Shown: positions 43,642 through 55,836, numbered from the stretch's first letter. The stretch: 64,000 nucleotides of DNA from Streptomyces bambusae (GCF_020532645.1 NZ_JAJAUZ010000031.1:1-64000), one strand, 5' to 3'. A program made the numbers and translations. The notes: generated by a model not told the origin, from the sequence alone.

Positions 43642-45202
43642 GGTTCTCGCTCCAGGTTGCCATCAGGGCGGCTCGGTCGGTCTTCCCGTTGACCGTGCGG
43701 GGCAGCTCGTGGACCATCCGGTAGCGGGCCGGGTGCATGTACGAGGGCAGCTTCGCCGCCACGTGCCGGCGCAGCGCCCGGGCGTCCGGTTCCGCTCCCT
43801 GGCGGCACAGGACCACGCAGAACAGCCGCTGCCCGCCGTCCGCCGACTCGCGCAGCCAGGCGACGGCGTCGAGCACCGACTCGTGCGCGCGCACGGCGGC
43901 CTCGATGTCGCCGAGTTCCACCCGGTGGCCGCGCAGCTTGACCTGGAGGTCCGCGCGGCCGTGGTACACGAGTGCGCCGTCGGTGTCCCGGCTGACGAGG
44001 TCTCCGGAGCGGTAGTGCCGGACCCCGCCGGGGCCGGCGGGGAGCAGCGGGAACCGGTCGGCGTTCAGTTCCGGGCGGTTGAGGTATCCGGCCGTCACCT
44101 GGGGTCCGGACAGCCAGAGTTCGCCGGGGACGCCGGGTTCGGTGACCTCGGTGCCGTCGGGCCCGGCGATGCGGACCGCGAAGCCGTCCAGTGGGGTGCC
44201 GATGACGGAGTCCGTGCCGTCGAGGTCGCGCTCGGTGACGCGGTGGAAGGTCGCGTGGACGGTCACCTCGGTGATGCCGTACATGTTCACCAGCCGGGGG
44301 TGGTCGAGTCCCGTCGATGCCGCCCAGGTGCGCAGCGCCGCCGGGGCGAGTTTCTCCCCGCCGAAGACGATGTAGCGCAGGTCGGGAAGCGGACGGCCGC
44401 CATCCTCCCGGGCCCGCGCCAGCACGGTGAACGCGGTCGGGGTCTGGTTCAGCACGGAGATCCGCTCGTCCGCGAGCAGACCGACGAGGTCTTCCGGTGA
44501 CCGGGTGACCCACTGCGGTGGCACCACCAGTGCCGCGCCCGTGGACAGCGGGCCCCAGAGCTCCCACACGGAGAAGTCGAAGGCGAGGGAGTGGAACAGC
44601 AGCCAGCGGTCGTCCTGTTCGAACACGAAGCGGTCGCGGGCCGCGGCCAGCAGGGCGACGACGCTCGCATGCCGTACCGGAACGCCCTTCGGCCGTCCGG
44701 TGGTACCGGAGGTGTAGATGACGTAGGCCAAGTCCTCGCCGGAGGGCTGCGGGAGGGTCTCCGGGCCGGTCCGGTCCGGGCCCTCGGCCAGTGCGGCGAC
44801 CGTCCCCGACCCGGTGTGCCTCAGCTCCTGGCCCCAGTCCGGGTCCCGTTCGCCGACCAGGTGCCGGACGCCGCTGTCGGCGACGATGAACGCGTTGCGC
44901 TCGGCGGGGTTGCGCAGGTCGAGGGGGACGTATGCGGCTCCCGCGCGCAGGATGCCGAGGAGGGCGGCGACGGCGGCGCGTCCGGCGTCCATCCGCAGGG
45001 CGACCCTGTCGCCGGGGCGCACTCCGGCGGTGTGCAGCGTGTGGGCGATGCGACGGCTCCAGGCGTCGAGTGCGCGGTAGTCGGACCGGCCCGTTTCGTC
45101 CGACACGGCGAGCCGGTCCGGACCGGCGGTGGCCACGGCCGTGAACACGTCGACGAGGGAGTGCGGCGCTCCGGTGCCGGGCGCGGCGGTTGCGGTGTCC
45201 AC
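43634..45202 (-). CDS. Stand-alone NRPS adenylation enzyme, threonine-type code
   Basis: A 522-residue adenylate-forming enzyme. GTG 45202 follows GGAGG. Core motifs: A3 LAYVIYTSGTTGRPKGVPV, A4 LAFDFSVWELWG, A5 LVNMYGITEVTVHAT, A7 YRSGDLV, A8 LQVKLRGHRVELGDIEA, A10 LPRTVNGKTDRAAL. The binding-pocket residues read D-F-W-N-V-G-M-V-H-K, the pattern reported for threonine (D235 and F236 in FDFSVWE, N in VLNQTPTAF, V/G in YIVFGGE, M/V/H in the A5 segment). It has no carrier domain; the next-but-one gene supplies one. It heads the leftward operon. Threonine or a close analogue is predicted. Confidence 0.93.
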   Translation of the reverse strand: MDTATAAPGTGAPHSLVDVFTAVATAGPDRLAVSDETGRSDYRALDAWSRRIAHTLHTAGVRPGDRVALRMDAGRAAVAALLGILRAGAAYVPLDLRNPAERNAFIVADSGVRHLVGERDPDWGQELRHTGSGTVAALAEGPDRTGPETLPQPSGEDLAYVIYTSGTTGRPKGVPVRHASVVALLAAARDRFVFEQDDRWLLFHSLAFDFSVWELWGPLSTGAALVVPPQWVTRSPEDLVGLLADERISVLNQTPTAFTVLARAREDGGRPLPDLRYIVFGGEKLAPAALRTWAASTGLDHPRLVNMYGITEVTVHATFHRVTERDLDGTDSVIGTPLDGFAVRIAGPDGTEVTEPGVPGELWLSGPQVTAGYLNRPELNADRFPLLPAGPGGVRHYRSGDLVSRDTDGALVYHGRADLQVKLRGHRVELGDIEAAVRAHESVLDAVAWLRESADGGQRLFCVVLCRQGAEPDARALRRHVAAKLPSYMHPARYRMVHELPRTVNGKTDRAALMATWSENHG

Positions 45203-45830
45203 GGTCACCTCCGGTCCGTGGGGCGGGCGGGCAGGTCGGTGCCGGGGACCGTGTCGCCGGTCCGGTGGGCGGGGTCGTCGGGGTGGTCCTCGGTCACGGA
45301 CTCCGAGGTGAACAGACGGCGGGGCATGGTTCTCCAGGGTCGACTGGGTCAGGTGCATGTGGCGGCCAGGGAGTGAGCTGCGGGTTCGAGGGCGCCGTGA
45401 AGGGGCTTCCGGGCGCGTCCGCGCAGCCTCCTGGCAGGGATGGCCTGCCCTGGGCGGCTGCATCCTATCCATGATCAACCGCTGTTCCGGTATGACTCAG
45501 GTCACCTTCTCGACGACGGAAAGTGGAATCACGGATTCAGATCTCCACACCCTCTCCACAGAATTCACGGAAGGCCGACAGGCCAAGGCTTCGAGAAATT
45601 TCACGACCCTCGTGACCATCGTCACATCGACATGATCGCTTGAGCCCGACTAGGGTGATCATGTGTTTCGAATGAAATTAAAAGACCCGCATTCACAAAA
45701 TGAACAAAGGTCTTGTACGCGTATACAAATTGAGTAGCGAGCGATTTCTGTGCTTTCTCCCGTTCAATCAGGAGCACCGTCGGCAAAAGGGCCGGACGCT
45801 CTGGTACACGATGGTTGGCTGGGAGCCTCC
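45203..45830. promoter_or_regulatory. Divergent promoter region of the cluster
   Basis: A 628-base spacer between the leftward NRPS operon and the rightward oxygenase operon, with unusually AT-rich DNA at 45640-45770 (aatgaaattaaaag, caaattgag), as in strong or regulated Streptomyces promoters. A near-palindrome GTACGCGTATAC lies at about 45715-45726. Repeated TTCACG/TCACG half-sites occur at 45560-45640. No regulator gene is in the cluster, so control is probably from outside. Open frames here look non-coding. Confidence 0.55.
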
Positions 45831-46838
45831 ATGGCCGGCGACGAACAGCAGTGGCGCATCCCCGTGCCGCCCGAGGTCGCGGCAGAGCTGACCCATTCCG
45901 CACGTGCCGCACTGGCTGCGGGCGACCGGCTGAATCTCGCCACACCCAAGCCTCACGGGCTGGACCTGACCGAGGAGTTCGCGGCCGAACTGAGCCGCCG
46001 GCTCGCCGGCAGCCCCGGCTTCGCCGTCGTCGAGGGCTTCCCGGTGGACGCCGAGGACCCGCGGGAGACCGAGATGGCCTACTGGCTCTTCGGACTCCTC
46101 CTGGGCCGCCCCGTCACCCAGAGCCGCAAGGCCGATCTGCTCGGCCGGGTCGAGGACCGCGGCGCCGACATCACAAGCCCCGTCCAGCGCGGCTACGAGA
46201 GCTCCGCGGCACTGCCCTTCCACGCGGACCGCACCGATGTGATCGGGCTGCTGTGCGTCCGACCCGCGGTGTCCGGCGGCCTCAGCCGGCTCGTATCCTC
46301 CAAGGCCGTCCACGACGTGCTGCTGCATGAACGCCCTGACCTGCTGGAAGAGCTCTACCAGCCGTTCCCGAACGACCGCCGGGGCGAGGAGCAGCCGGGG
46401 CAGGCGCCCTGGTCGGCGATCCCCGTCTTCAGCCGGGTGGGCACGTCGTTCGCGATGCGCTACCTGCGGCGGTTCATCGAGGGCTCGCAGCGCCACCCGT
46501 CGGCTCCGCGCCTCACCGAGGGCCAGCTCGCGGCGATGGCCGCACTGGACGAGGTCCTCGACCGGCCCGGCGTGTCCCTCGACATGGAACTCCGCAGGGG
46601 CGACCTGCAGTTGATCAACAACTTCCACATCCTGCATGCGCGCACCGCCTTCGCGGACGGCGGCGGCCGAGGCCGCCTCCTGCTCCGCCTCTGGCTGGCT
46701 TTCGCCGGCAGCCCGGAGCTCCCCGAGCAGTATGCGTCGCTCTACGGAGCGGTCGCGGCGGGCAGCTACCGGGGAGGCGTATGGCCGCCCGGGGCCGTCC
46801 CCGCAGAGTTCGGCCGCCCCGTCTCCGCCCTCGGCTGA
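45831..46838 (+). CDS. TauD/TfdA-type Fe(II)/2-oxoglutarate oxygenase
   Basis: A 335-residue oxygenase. ATG 45831 with GGGAG at 45821-45825. The iron ligands appear as SSAALPFHADRTDVIGLLC (H-x-D) and a distal His in INNFHILHARTAF; the Arg for 2-oxoglutarate is in RLLLRLWLAF. VVEGFPVDAEDPRE and SRVGTSFAMRYLRRFIEGSQ fit the asparagine-hydroxylase-like (AsnO, VioC) branch, which acts on free or carrier-bound amino acids. As the first gene of the rightward operon beside a threonine adenylation enzyme, it could hydroxylate a side chain in the product, but the substrate is not visible. Confidence 0.9.
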   Translation: MAGDEQQWRIPVPPEVAAELTHSARAALAAGDRLNLATPKPHGLDLTEEFAAELSRRLAGSPGFAVVEGFPVDAEDPRETEMAYWLFGLLLGRPVTQSRKADLLGRVEDRGADITSPVQRGYESSAALPFHADRTDVIGLLCVRPAVSGGLSRLVSSKAVHDVLLHERPDLLEELYQPFPNDRRGEEQPGQAPWSAIPVFSRVGTSFAMRYLRRFIEGSQRHPSAPRLTEGQLAAMAALDEVLDRPGVSLDMELRRGDLQLINNFHILHARTAFADGGGRGRLLLRLWLAFAGSPELPEQYASLYGAVAAGSYRGGVWPPGAVPAEFGRPVSALG

Positions 46839-47128
46839 GCCGAGCCCCGCTTAAACCGGCGCACACACGATATCCGGGCGTCCGACTGCCCGGCCCTCCG
46901 CGCCGCGACCCTTTTACCGTGTCGAGGACCGGTGCCCCGCCATGCCTACGCGGGCTCTCCGGACGGCCCGGCCCTCCTTCTTCCCGAATACCGGGTCAGC
47001 CGCATTCCGAGAATCTTCTCCCGCCGACCGGTTCGCTTTTCTTCCGCCTGTACATGAAGCTGCCCGGATGTTTTCCGGAGCGGCTGCAGCACTGCGGTCG
47101 ATCCCCGAAAGAGAAAGCAGCTACAGCA

Positions 47129-47860
47129 ATGCCCGTCATCGAATTGGACCGCTATCGACGGGACGGCTACGAGCTGCTCCCAGGGCTTCTCGACGACGCG
47201 GACCGCCGCCGGGCCGTCGCGTTCTTCGACAGCCTCGACAGCGCCGCCGAGGTCTCCCCCTCGTACGAGCCCGAGTACGACGAAGGCGACGGCATCCGGC
47301 GGCTGCGCAAGCTCCGGCGGCTGCTGTGGAACGATCCTCGGGTCTGGGGTCCCCTGCTGAACCGCGCCGGCGTCACCGACCTGGCCCGGCAGGTCATCGG
47401 TGACGGCGCCGCAGTCGTCTTCCATGCGGCTTTCCTCAAGCCGGCCCTGGTCGGCACCGAGGTGGCACTCCACCAGGACCAGGCGCTGTGGAGCCACACC
47501 TACCCGGGCGCGTTCAGCGTCTGGTTCGCCCTGACCGAGGTGTCGCCCGCCAACGGCGGCCTCTTCGGCAGCCCCGGTTCCCACAGCGCCGGCGAGGTCG
47601 TGCACCGCGACCGGCCGCAGTACCGCTGGCACCCCAGCCTGGACGCCCAGGAGGACGGACTGCGCGAGCCCGTGCAGTTCGAGCTCCGTCCCGGCGACGG
47701 CGTCATGTGGGACCGCTTCTTCGCCCACGGCAGCGCCGCGAACACCTCGCCCGCCGACCGCCGGGGCATGGTCGTCGTCTTCGCCGACTCCTCCGCTCCC
47801 GGCTTCGGAGCCACGGACCACTTCCCGTTGGACGCTCTGCAAGCGCTCGGTGCCCAGTGA
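47129..47860 (+). CDS. Phytanoyl-CoA dioxygenase (PhyH)-type oxygenase
   Basis: A 243-residue Fe(II)/2-oxoglutarate oxygenase. DRYRRDGYELLPGLLDDADR is the usual N-terminus. The iron motif is EVALHQDQALWSHTYPGAFS (H-x-D), with PANGGLFGSPGSH, and the distal His in DGVMWDRFFAHGSAANTSP. GMVVVFADS ends the core. Spacing to the TauD gene is 290 bases, of which the last part (46930-47128) has no recognised gene but carries a run of pyrimidine-rich DNA; a separate promoter is possible. The stop is 41 bases before the best start of the next gene. Probably a second hydroxylase, or desaturase/epoxidase, of the pathway. Confidence 0.9.
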   Translation: MPVIELDRYRRDGYELLPGLLDDADRRRAVAFFDSLDSAAEVSPSYEPEYDEGDGIRRLRKLRRLLWNDPRVWGPLLNRAGVTDLARQVIGDGAAVVFHAAFLKPALVGTEVALHQDQALWSHTYPGAFSVWFALTEVSPANGGLFGSPGSHSAGEVVHRDRPQYRWHPSLDAQEDGLREPVQFELRPGDGVMWDRFFAHGSAANTSPADRRGMVVVFADSSAPGFGATDHFPLDALQALGAQ

Positions 47861-47901
47861 CCGTACAAACCCCCGCGACCCTCTCAGCCGCCGGAGAACA
47901 G

Positions 47902-49281
47902 ATGGCCTTCATCATCGACAGCACCCTGCGCGAAGGGATGCAGTCGGCCCATGGCTGCTTCACCCTCGAACAGAGCGTGGAAGTCACCACCCTGCTGATC
48001 CGATCCGGGGTGGACACCATCGAGTGCGGCCACCCCGCCGCCGACCACGCCGAGATGCTGCGCGTGGCAGCCGTCGTCGAAGCGGCCGGTGACACGCCCG
48101 TGCTCGCCCATGCCCGCGCCCACCTCGGCGACATCCAGGCCGTGGCCAAGACCGGCGCCGCCTGGGTCGGCATCTTCCTCGGCGTCAACGACGTCTCGCG
48201 CCGCTCCCGGCTGCCCGGCAGCGACCTGAGCAGCCTCTACGGACGCATCAGCGAGTCCGTCACCCACGCCCGCGAACTCGGACTGCGCGTGCGGTTCACC
48301 GTCGAGGACAGCAGCCGCACCGACCCCGCCGAACTCTTCGAGGCCTACCTCGTGGCCATCGAGGCCGGCGCCGAACGGATCTGCTTCGCCGACACCCTCG
48401 GCATCCTCGAGCCCCAGGACACCGCGGCCCGCATCCGGGAGCTGAAGAAGCGCTGCCCCGGTGTGGACATCGAGGTCCACCTCCACGACGACCGCGGGCT
48501 GGCCATGGCCAACGCGCTCGCGGCGATCGACGCAGGCGCCACCTGGGTGTCGACCTCGGTCAACGGTCTCGGCGAACGGGCCGGCATCACGGACTACGCA
48601 GCCCTGGCCGCCAACCTCCACTACCGGGGCGTCCGCGCGCTCGCCGACGGCGACCTCCTCAACGACCTCAGCCGGCGTGTCGGCGCGTACTCCCGGTCCA
48701 TGCCCGACCACCGCCGGCCCGTCGTCGGCCGTGACGTCTTCCACCACGTCGCCAAGCTGCACGTCCGCGCAGTGGAGCGCGAGCCCGGCTCCTACGAATG
48801 GGTCGCCCCCGCCACGTTCGGGCGGACCGGCACCGTGGCCCGCCCGACCCTGCCGGCCGACCCGACCTCCTGGGTCGTCGACCCGCAGGTCATCTCCGCC
48901 ACCGAACTCCGCCACCACCGGCACGGCCCCGGGGAGCGCTACGTCCTCGTGGACAACCGCTTCGTGCCCGGCGCGGACCAGTACTGCATCGCGCGCCGGA
49001 TCCCCCGGCTCGACGACTACGGCGCGGGCCACGTCGACACCCACGTGCACCACTGCGACAGCCTGTTCATGTTCCTCGGCGAAGGCGAGGGCTACCGCGG
49101 GCTGTCCGTCGAGGTGTGGCTCGGCGACGAGGTCTTCCCCGTGCAGAGCCCCGCATCGGTCTTCATCCCCGCCGGTGTAGCGCACGGATACCGGGTGGTC
49201 GGCGGCGCCGGCACCTACCTCAACCACGTCCTCGCGGGCGACTACAACTCCAGCCTGATCGACCCCGTACGGAGCAACTGA
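47902..49281 (+). CDS. Homocitrate-synthase-like enzyme fused to a cupin
   Basis: A 459-residue protein, ATG 47902 with GGAG upstream (a GTG at 47857 overlapping the previous stop is also possible). Residues about 1-270 are a DRE-TIM metallolyase barrel: IIDSTLREGMQSAHGCFTLE (D-x-T-L-R-E-G), IECGHPAADHAEML, GVDIEVHLHDDRGLAMANAL (H-x-H metal pair), VSTSVNGLGERAGITDYAAL. This is the homocitrate/isopropylmalate synthase family. After a linker the last about 130 residues form a cupin (GHVDTHVHHCDSLFMFLGEG, then VFIPAGVAHGYRVV), which is not part of known family members that I recall. Predicted to condense acetyl-CoA with a 2-oxo acid; the cupin may bind metal or product. Stop overlaps the next ATG. 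Confidence 0.9.
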   Translation: MAFIIDSTLREGMQSAHGCFTLEQSVEVTTLLIRSGVDTIECGHPAADHAEMLRVAAVVEAAGDTPVLAHARAHLGDIQAVAKTGAAWVGIFLGVNDVSRRSRLPGSDLSSLYGRISESVTHARELGLRVRFTVEDSSRTDPAELFEAYLVAIEAGAERICFADTLGILEPQDTAARIRELKKRCPGVDIEVHLHDDRGLAMANALAAIDAGATWVSTSVNGLGERAGITDYAALAANLHYRGVRALADGDLLNDLSRRVGAYSRSMPDHRRPVVGRDVFHHVAKLHVRAVEREPGSYEWVAPATFGRTGTVARPTLPADPTSWVVDPQVISATELRHHRHGPGERYVLVDNRFVPGADQYCIARRIPRLDDYGAGHVDTHVHHCDSLFMFLGEGEGYRGLSVEVWLGDEVFPVQSPASVFIPAGVAHGYRVVGGAGTYLNHVLAGDYNSSLIDPVRSN

Positions 49282-50075
49282 TGACGATCCAGACCGAGAA
49301 CACCAAGGCCGCCGCCTGGGACCTGATCGGCTCCCTGTTCTGGGAGACCGGGCGCACCACCGCCAAGCCCAGCGACGAGGAGATCGGCCTCTTCCTCGCC
49401 GGCATCACCGCCGGCACGCGCTGCACGGTCGTCGGCGCCTCCACCAAGGACCTCGTGGAAGCCCTGATCGCGCTCGGCGCCGAGGTCACCGTCCTGGACT
49501 TCTCCGAGCGCATGTGCGAGGACCTGCGGGCGGCGCTGCCCGAGAACTCCTGCCGGATCCTGCGCCACGACATCACCGGGCGGGCGCCCCGGGAGCTGCG
49601 CGGCACGCAGCAGTTCGTCCTCAACGACCGCCTGGTCAACCGCTTCAGCGAGGACGAGGCGCGCCGGGGCCTGGAAGGCATGCTGGACCTGCTCGCCGAC
49701 GGCGGCCAGGTGCGCGCCTCCATCAAGCTCGGCCTGTACCCGATGGACGAGCGGATGATCGACACCGGCCGCGAGCGCGGCACCCTGGACACGTTCTTCG
49801 ACGCCGACTCGAAGGTCATCGACTTCGCCGCGGCCGGTGACGTCCTCACCGACTCGCTGCTCCCGCACGGCGGGATCGACCGCGAGGTGCTCCTCGACTG
49901 GTACCGGGGGCGCGGCCGCGAGCAGCGGTTCGACCACGAGGACGTGCTGGCTCTCGCCGCCGCCGCCGAGGTCGAGGGCCGGGGACTGTCCCTGGTCTCG
50001 GCCACCGAGTTCGGCCAGGCTCCCAAGACCCGGATGTACACGGCTGCGGCCGTCCGCCGGCACCAGGACGCCTGA
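49281..50075 (+). CDS. SAM-dependent methyltransferase-like protein
   Basis: A 264-residue Rossmann enzyme; ATG 49281 shares one base with the previous stop. RCTVVGASTKDLVEALIALG (motif I) and EVTVLDFSERMCEDLRAALP (acidic residue binding SAM ribose), CRILRHDITG and QFVLNDRLVNRFSEDEARRG (post-II) are clear, with LADGGQVRASIKLGLYPMD where a catalytic loop would be. Unusual replacement of GxGxG by GAS lowers certainty of binding. Could methylate a carboxylate or hydroxyl group in the pathway. Cotranscribed with the synthase and AsnB genes. Confidence 0.85.
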   Translation: MTIQTENTKAAAWDLIGSLFWETGRTTAKPSDEEIGLFLAGITAGTRCTVVGASTKDLVEALIALGAEVTVLDFSERMCEDLRAALPENSCRILRHDITGRAPRELRGTQQFVLNDRLVNRFSEDEARRGLEGMLDLLADGGQVRASIKLGLYPMDERMIDTGRERGTLDTFFDADSKVIDFAAAGDVLTDSLLPHGGIDREVLLDWYRGRGREQRFDHEDVLALAAAAEVEGRGLSLVSATEFGQAPKTRMYTAAAVRRHQDA

Positions 50076-50079
50076 CCCG

Positions 50080-51848
50080 TGTGCGGAGTCGTCGGAGTGA
50101 GCCTGGCTCCCGCCCGCAGCGGGGCCGGGAGCTCGCTGGACGCGCGCGACCTGGCCCGGCACGGCATCGGCAGGCTGGCGCACCGCGGGCCTGACGGTCA
50201 CGGAGTGGCCGGTGACGCCGCATCCGCGGTCGCCATGTGCCGGCTCCGGGTGCGCAGCCGTCCCGCTGACGGGGTGCCCTTCACCACCGGCCACGACGGC
50301 GTACACCTCGCCTTCAACGGCGAGGTGTACGCGGTGGGGTCCGGCGCGCGCGACGGCGCGGCCCCGGTGACGGTGCCGCGCGGCGGGCTGGACGAGGCGC
50401 AGGCGGTCGCGGAGCACGGCACCGCCGCCGTGGACGGCATGTACGCCCTGGTGCGCCGGGCCCCCGACGGCTCCGTCGAGATCAGCCGCGACCCCCTGGG
50501 GATCAAGCCGCTGTATCTGCGGCGCGGTCCGCAGGGAGTCGCGGTGGCCTCCGAGATACCCGCGTTGCTCGACCTGTTCGGTCCGGCGCGCGTCCGCCCC
50601 GCGGCCGTGGCCCAGTTCGTGCTGCTCGGCCGGGTCGTGGACGGCGGCACGTGCTACGAGGACATCGAGCCCGTGCCGCCGGGTGCCCGGCTGCTCCTGA
50701 AGGAGGGCCGGTGCGAGCGGCTGCCGGGAAGCGGCCCCTGGCAGGCCGACGCGGCGGCGGCCCCCCGGGACACGGCGCCGTCGGCCCTGCGCGCCGCCGT
50801 CGCCCGTGCGGTGGACCGCGTCCTCGTCTCCGACCGGCCGCTGGGCCTGGCGCTCAGCGGCGGGCTGGACTCCACGGTGCTGGCCCTCGAACTGGCGGAC
50901 CGTGGCATCGAGGACCTCGCCACCGTGAGTGTGGTGCCCCGCGGAAACGGTGACGGCGTACGCGACGTCGCCGAGCTGGGCCTGCCCGGCAGGGCCTGGC
51001 GCGGCTGGCGCCACCAGTGGACGGAGTTCGGGCCTGCGGACCTCATCGCCGGAGTCCGCGAGGCCGTGGCGGCACTCGGCGAGCCCACCGCGCTGACCAG
51101 CGTCCCGATGTACGCCGCGCTGGCCCGCCTGGCCCGGGAGTCGGGGATCGTCGTACTCCTGCTGGGCGAGGGCGCGGACGAGGTGTTCGGCGGCTACCGC
51201 AGCTACCTCGGACTGGACGGACTCGGCTCCGCCGAGGAGTTCTGCCTCTCGCCGGACCGGCTCGCGCTCGTCGGCGACCTGCTCGCACCGCAGGCCCGGG
51301 CTGCGGCGCGGGAAGCGCTCCTGGCCGCGCTGCCCCGCAGCGGCGGGCGGCCTGCGGCCGAGACCGTCCGTGACTTCGAGTACGAGCACAGCCTCGAACC
51401 ACTCCTGCGCCGGGCCGACCATCTCCTGATGGCTCAGGGGATCGAAGGCCGGACCCCGTTCCTGCACGGCGGCCTGCCCGCCCTGGGGCGGTCCTTCCCG
51501 ATGTCCGAACTGGTACGCGCAGGGCAGACGAAGGTGCCACTGCGCCAGGCGTACGCGAACCGGCTGCCCCGCTGGGCCGACGAGGTCAAGAAGCCGTTCC
51601 GGGCCCCGGTGGACGAGTGGCTCGCCGGACCGCGGCGCGAGCGCGTCCTGCGTGAACTCCGGGAACGACGGGACCTGTTCACGGCCGCGGGACTGCGGGC
51701 CGCGGGCCTCGACCGGTTCCTCGGCGACGTCCGTGCCGGCCGCCCCGGCGCCGCCGGTCTGGTGTTCCCCCTGCTGAGTCTCGGCACCTGGCTGGAGCAG
51801 GCCGGCTCCGCCGCCCCGGGACTCCCCCTTCCCTCCAGAGGAGCCTGA
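50080..51848 (+). CDS. AsnB-type asparagine synthetase / amidotransferase
   Basis: A 589-residue class II glutamine amidotransferase-synthetase. It begins VCGVVGV (catalytic Cys2), with LAHRGPDGHG and HLAFNGEVY for the glutaminase. The usual S/T-D-T-E segment is replaced by GGLDEAQAV, so glutamine use may differ. The synthetase half has LALSGGLDSTVLALELA (PP-loop), LLGEGADEVFGGYRSYLG and MAQGIEGRTPFLHGGLPALG, plus VKKPFRAPVDEWL. Relatives in secondary metabolism make amides or beta-lactams from carboxylates. GTG 50080 starts 4 bases after the methyltransferase stop. It probably amidates the product of the synthase-aconitase pair. Confidence 0.92.
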
Positions 51849-51852
51849 CTCC

Positions 51853-54525
<2,673 letters not shown>

Positions 54526-54548
54526 CCGGTCGCCGGCGTGACCGCGGC

Positions 54549-54597
54549 GGGCCCGGGCGGCCGGTGGGGGTGTCCCCCTCACCGGCCGTCCGGGCCC
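54549..54597. terminator. Bidirectional terminator
   Basis: A long hairpin, left arm 54549-54570 and right arm 54574-54597 with a 3-base loop and two mismatches. It lies between the convergent aconitase (stop 54525) and ATP-grasp (stop 54619) genes and can serve both. Confidence 0.75.
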
Positions 54598-54618
54598 CGG
54601 CCGATGGCCGATCGGCGG

Positions 54619-55836
54619 CTACTCGGTGACCACGCTCGCCGCGAACCAGTCGGACAGTTCCCGCATCCGGGACTCCACCTCCCGGTCGTCGGCCCCCGAG
54701 ACCACCGCGACTCCGGCGTGCAGGTACGAGGCGGAGGTGACGTCGGGCATGGTGGCACCCGGGGCGATCTTCAGCTCGACGTGGACGACCCCGGGCCGGG
54801 CGAGCACCTCGTCCGTCGAGGGGACCTGCCGGACCAGGCCCTGCGGAGCGTAGAGGTGCATGTCACCGTGCACGGAACCGGTGCCGCCCTTCCCGGGCCC
54901 TGCCGGTCCGGTGGGCCGACGGAGCACCCCGCGGACCCATTCGTCGTGCAGGTTCACACCGAAGGAGCGCTCGACGACCTCGTCCGTACGGCCGCCTCCG
55001 ACTCGTGCACCGCATTCCCCGAAAACTATGTCCCCGTCGCGTACGAAAACCTCCATGTGGAACACACCGTCGGCGTGTTCCAGGGCCTTGAGCGAATCGC
55101 GCGCGACAGTCTTGGCATTTTCGTAGAGCTCCACGTGCAGGGCCGGCGGGAGGGCAATGCAGCCGACGAGTCCGCCATCGTGGATATCAATTATGTTCTC
55201 AAGGTAGCGGCCCATCGAAAGGAAAGTGACCTCACCACCGCTCACGACGCCGTCGACCTGGAATTCGGCACCGGAAATGAACTCCTCGACAAGCCAGGGG
55301 CCCTTCGTGTCCGTGGTGCGCACGTACGCGTCCAGGGCGTCCCGGCCGTCGATCCGGAACGTGTCCAGCGCGCCACTGCCGCTGAGCGGCTTGACCACGA
55401 CCGGGAACCGGTCGGGGTGGGCGGCCACATCCGCCGGGCCGCTCACGGCGACACACTGCGCGGTGCTCACGCCCGCGGCCCTGACCAGCGATTTCTGTAC
55501 ATCCTTGTCTCGCATGGCGACGGCTCCGAAGGCGGCCCGGTCGGTGATGCGGGCCAGGTCGGACAGCACGGCCGCGGTGGCCAGACAGAACTCGAGGCCG
55601 CTGCACACCGCGTCGAAGGCGCGCAGGTCCAGTCCGCTCCTCTCCAGACCGGCGAGTGCCTGGTCGACACTCGTCTGGTCGGTTACCAGCACGGTCCTCA
55701 TATTCGGGAATTCGCGCCGGGCAGCCTCGGTGTCGCCCGGGGTGAGGACACAGGTGACCTCGGCTCCCGAGCGGTGCAGGGCGGCGACCGCCCGGAACAT
55801 CCAGCCAATGTGGAGAACGGATTCTTGCTTTGCCAC
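54619..55836 (-). CDS. ATP-grasp ligase
   Basis: A 405-residue ligase of the D-alanine-ligase-like ATP-grasp group. GTG 55836 follows AGAGGGA. The pattern is: Rossmann N-terminus (ALHRSGAEVTCVLTPGDTEA), the P-loop-like KPLSGSGALDTFRIDGRDAL with VVVKP Lys before it, FISGAEFQVDGVVSGGEVTF, then FHMEVFVRDGDIVFGECGAR VGGG, where the E and N/G-E-R residues bind Mg-ATP. Such enzymes join carboxylates to amino acids (L-amino-acid ligases, PurT/carbamoyl-type). It probably forms a second amide or peptide bond in the cluster. Divergent from the MFS exporter. Confidence 0.88.
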   Translation of the reverse strand: MAKQESVLHIGWMFRAVAALHRSGAEVTCVLTPGDTEAARREFPNMRTVLVTDQTSVDQALAGLERSGLDLRAFDAVCSGLEFCLATAAVLSDLARITDRAAFGAVAMRDKDVQKSLVRAAGVSTAQCVAVSGPADVAAHPDRFPVVVKPLSGSGALDTFRIDGRDALDAYVRTTDTKGPWLVEEFISGAEFQVDGVVSGGEVTFLSMGRYLENIIDIHDGGLVGCIALPPALHVELYENAKTVARDSLKALEHADGVFHMEVFVRDGDIVFGECGARVGGGRTDEVVERSFGVNLHDEWVRGVLRRPTGPAGPGKGGTGSVHGDMHLYAPQGLVRQVPSTDEVLARPGVVHVELKIAPGATMPDVTSASYLHAGVAVVSGADDREVESRMRELSDWFAASVVTE

